From Thermoplasmatota archaeon (GTDB taxonomy: Archaea; Thermoplasmatota; Thermoplasmata; Methanomassiliicoccales; Methanomassiliicoccaceae), in contig JAKIXL010000054.1 in the NCBI GenBank assembly GCA_022709105.1, forward strand, positions 1,566 through 8,599: 7,034 nucleotides of DNA, read 5' to 3'. The notes under the pieces were generated by a model, which saw only the letters and a program-made list of their open reading frames with translations, was not told the DNA's origin and made no database searches. Positions 5,495-7,034 of this stretch are shown piece after piece. Position 1 is the first letter of the stretch. The number at the start of each line of letters is the position of its first letter. A program made the position numbers and the translations under genes.

Positions 5495-7034
5495 GCGGTG
5501 TACGGGAAATGGTAAAACTAGAAGGATGCTCGCTTCAGCCTCTTGGTTCTTACTTAAAAGCACTGGGCATATTCAGGATCATCGCGGAACAGGTCGACCC
5601 GGAAGCCGAGCTTTTTTTCAATGGAAATCGCTTCTGCATTAGATCGCTACTGAATGATGAGAACCTTCTCTCCTTTCTTGAGGAAAAATACCAACCTACG
5701 CCTATTATGGCGCCGTGGAACGGAGGCAGCGGTTTCTATCCAAAGGACAACTTAACCGCCATCAATTGGATACGAGAGAGCAAAGGAGATAGGTTGGCGA
5801 ATTATCGCGAAGGGCTTCAAATCGCCACTCAACTCATGGCGTCTTGGAGCGACAAGCCTAAAAAGGATGATAAGGAAATGTTGTTGCAGGCCTGCAGAGC
5901 TTCTTTGCCTGATAAGACTGTGGAATGGCTTGACGCAGCGTTTGTGCTTGGCACCGAAAGTCCTCGGTACCCTCCTTTACTGGGAACAGGCGGGAATGAT
6001 GGTAGATTGGAGTTTACCAATAATTTTATGCAAAGGTTGACCGACATAATGCATGATGATGGTAGACCGACCGTTCCTTCGATCGATTGGCTTCGTTCAT
6101 CATTGATGGGAGATATCAGGCCGGGTCTATTAAAAGGACAGCCGATTGGCCAGTTCGATCCTGCTGGAGCAGGTGGGGCAAATATTTCATCAGGCTTCGA
6201 AGGGGATTCCCTGGTCAACCCCTGGGATTACATCTTGATGATCGAGGGATCTCTTTTCTTCGCCTCGGGCGTTGTTAAAAGGGGAGAGATCAACCTCCGC
6301 GGGGAGCTCTCCTTTCCATTCAGCGTTAGATCGTCGGGCGTTGGATATGGCTCAGCGTCCCGTTCTGACGAGAGTTCCGCGAGGGCAGAGATATGGTTGC
6401 CTATTTGGAGCACCCCGTCGCAGTACCCAGAACTGCGGGCCCTTTTCTCAGAAGGACGTTCAAATGTAGAAAGGAGGCGATCTGCTGATGGTGTGGACTT
6501 CGCCCGAGCTGTCGCCACCCTGGGAGTTGACAGGGGCATCGATTCCTTCCAGAGGTACGGATTCCTCGAGAGGAATGGAAGGGCCTTCTTCGCCGTTCCA
6601 TTGGGGAGACATCACGTGAGAAGGAACCCTCAAGCCGACCTTTTATCCGGCATCGACGATTGGCTATCAAGCTTCAGGTCTAAAGCATCTGGGGATCAAA
6701 CGCCTGCCTCAATAAAGAGGGCCTTAAATGGGCTTGACAGGATGCTATTGCGGCTATGCTCTGAAGAGAGCCCACGGACCGTTCAGTCAATGCTCATTGC
6801 ATTAGGGGCATGCGAAAGAGCCATGTGTAAGAGCATCAAATGGGCTAAAGACCAGCATCTGCGGCCGGTCCCAGCCCTGCCGCCAGAATGGTTCGATAAG
6901 GGAGATGATGGCTCTGCTGAGTTCAGAATAGCGGCGGCCATAGCCCTGATTTCTGCTGACCTCTCGAAGACACCGACCTTTACCAAACAACCGATGAGAG
7001 CAACGGTCGAGCCAGTCGATGTCGTACGACGGTC
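5491..7034 (+). CDS. csx17: Csx17, large subunit of the type I-G CRISPR effector (3' partial)
   Basis: Csx17 (also Cas8u2) is the Cas8-like large subunit of the type I-G Cascade, expected to take part in PAM recognition and R-loop stabilisation and to contact Cas3. The frame starts at ATG 5491 in ATGA, overlapping the cas3 stop, and is open for 514 codons to the window edge; the family is usually somewhat over 700 residues, so roughly a third is missing. Family signatures are clear: LEGCSLQPLGSYLKALGIFR near the N-terminus, PTPI and PWNGGSGFY (75-83), GQFDPAGAGGAN (220-231) followed by GFEG and NPWDYILMIEG (243-253), AEIWLPIW (299-306), and FSEGRS, DGVDFARA and LGVDRG (about 319-349) followed by RYGFLERNG. 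No internal stop or frameshift was seen. The tight overlap with cas3 implies translational coupling and shared regulation. The function of individual motifs is not established here. Identification is confident by motif pattern. Confidence 0.94.
   Translation, partial: MSGVREMVKLEGCSLQPLGSYLKALGIFRIIAEQVDPEAELFFNGNRFCIRSLLNDENLLSFLEEKYQPTPIMAPWNGGSGFYPKDNLTAINWIRESKGDRLANYREGLQIATQLMASWSDKPKKDDKEMLLQACRASLPDKTVEWLDAAFVLGTESPRYPPLLGTGGNDGRLEFTNNFMQRLTDIMHDDGRPTVPSIDWLRSSLMGDIRPGLLKGQPIGQFDPAGAGGANISSGFEGDSLVNPWDYILMIEGSLFFASGVVKRGEINLRGELSFPFSVRSSGVGYGSASRSDESSARAEIWLPIWSTPSQYPELRALFSEGRSNVERRRSADGVDFARAVATLGVDRGIDSFQRYGFLERNGRAFFAVPLGRHHVRRNPQADLLSGIDDWLSSFRSKASGDQTPASIKRALNGLDRMLLRLCSEESPRTVQSMLIALGACERAMCKSIKWAKDQHLRPVPALPPEWFDKGDDGSAEFRIAAAIALISADLSKTPTFTKQPMRATVEPVDVVRR

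Noticed and set aside
5397..5642. 81-codon plus-strand frame across the cas3-csx17 junction
   Set aside because: It overlaps conserved ends of both Cas3 (ADWRASK) and Csx17 (GCSLQPLG) in a different frame, so it is not a separate gene.

Overview
The window has two unlike halves. Positions 1-2651 are GC-rich (about 60% in lines counted by hand) and read as chromosomal metabolic genes. They hold the 3' part of a nitrogenase-cofactor gene (nifB with a fused NifX-like tail) and, 10 bases downstream, a thiamine-diphosphate enzyme of the acetolactate synthase family whose frame is broken near position 1615. Positions 3101-7034 have lower GC (about 50% in one hand-counted line) and are the start of a type I-G (formerly I-U) CRISPR-Cas interference operon: cas3 followed by csx17. 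The csx17 frame stays open to the last base, so the operon continues outside the window.

Host: the arginine codons AGG/AGA and the isoleucine codon ATA are common even in the GC-rich genes, and the spacer before cas3 has TTTAAA/TTATATA boxes like archaeal TATA elements. This points to a nitrogen-fixing archaeon, perhaps a moderately high-GC methanogen such as a Methanomassiliicoccales-like lineage. This is inference from composition. A bacterium is not excluded, and the NifB-NifX fusion would be more usual there.

Layout: nifB (1-1113, 5' end missing); disrupted acetolactate synthase-like gene (1124-2651); a roughly 450-base non-coding spacer (2652-3100) with TATA-like boxes, one perfect 8-bp dyad and an extremely AT-rich tract; cas3 (3101-5494, GTG start preferred over an ATG at 3017); csx17 (5491-7034+, overlapping cas3 by ATGA). 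All genes are on the + strand.

How the genes work together: NifB makes the NifB-co (Fe-S-C) precursor of the nitrogenase cofactor. The neighbouring ThDP enzyme would condense 2-oxo acids if intact, and nothing in the sequence links it mechanistically to nitrogen fixation. In the CRISPR half, Csx17 is the large subunit of the type I-G effector. Cas3 is the helicase-nuclease recruited after R-loop formation to unwind and shred target DNA. csb1 (Cas7), csb2 (Cas5-Cas6), adaptation genes and an array are expected downstream. No CRISPR repeats lie inside the window.
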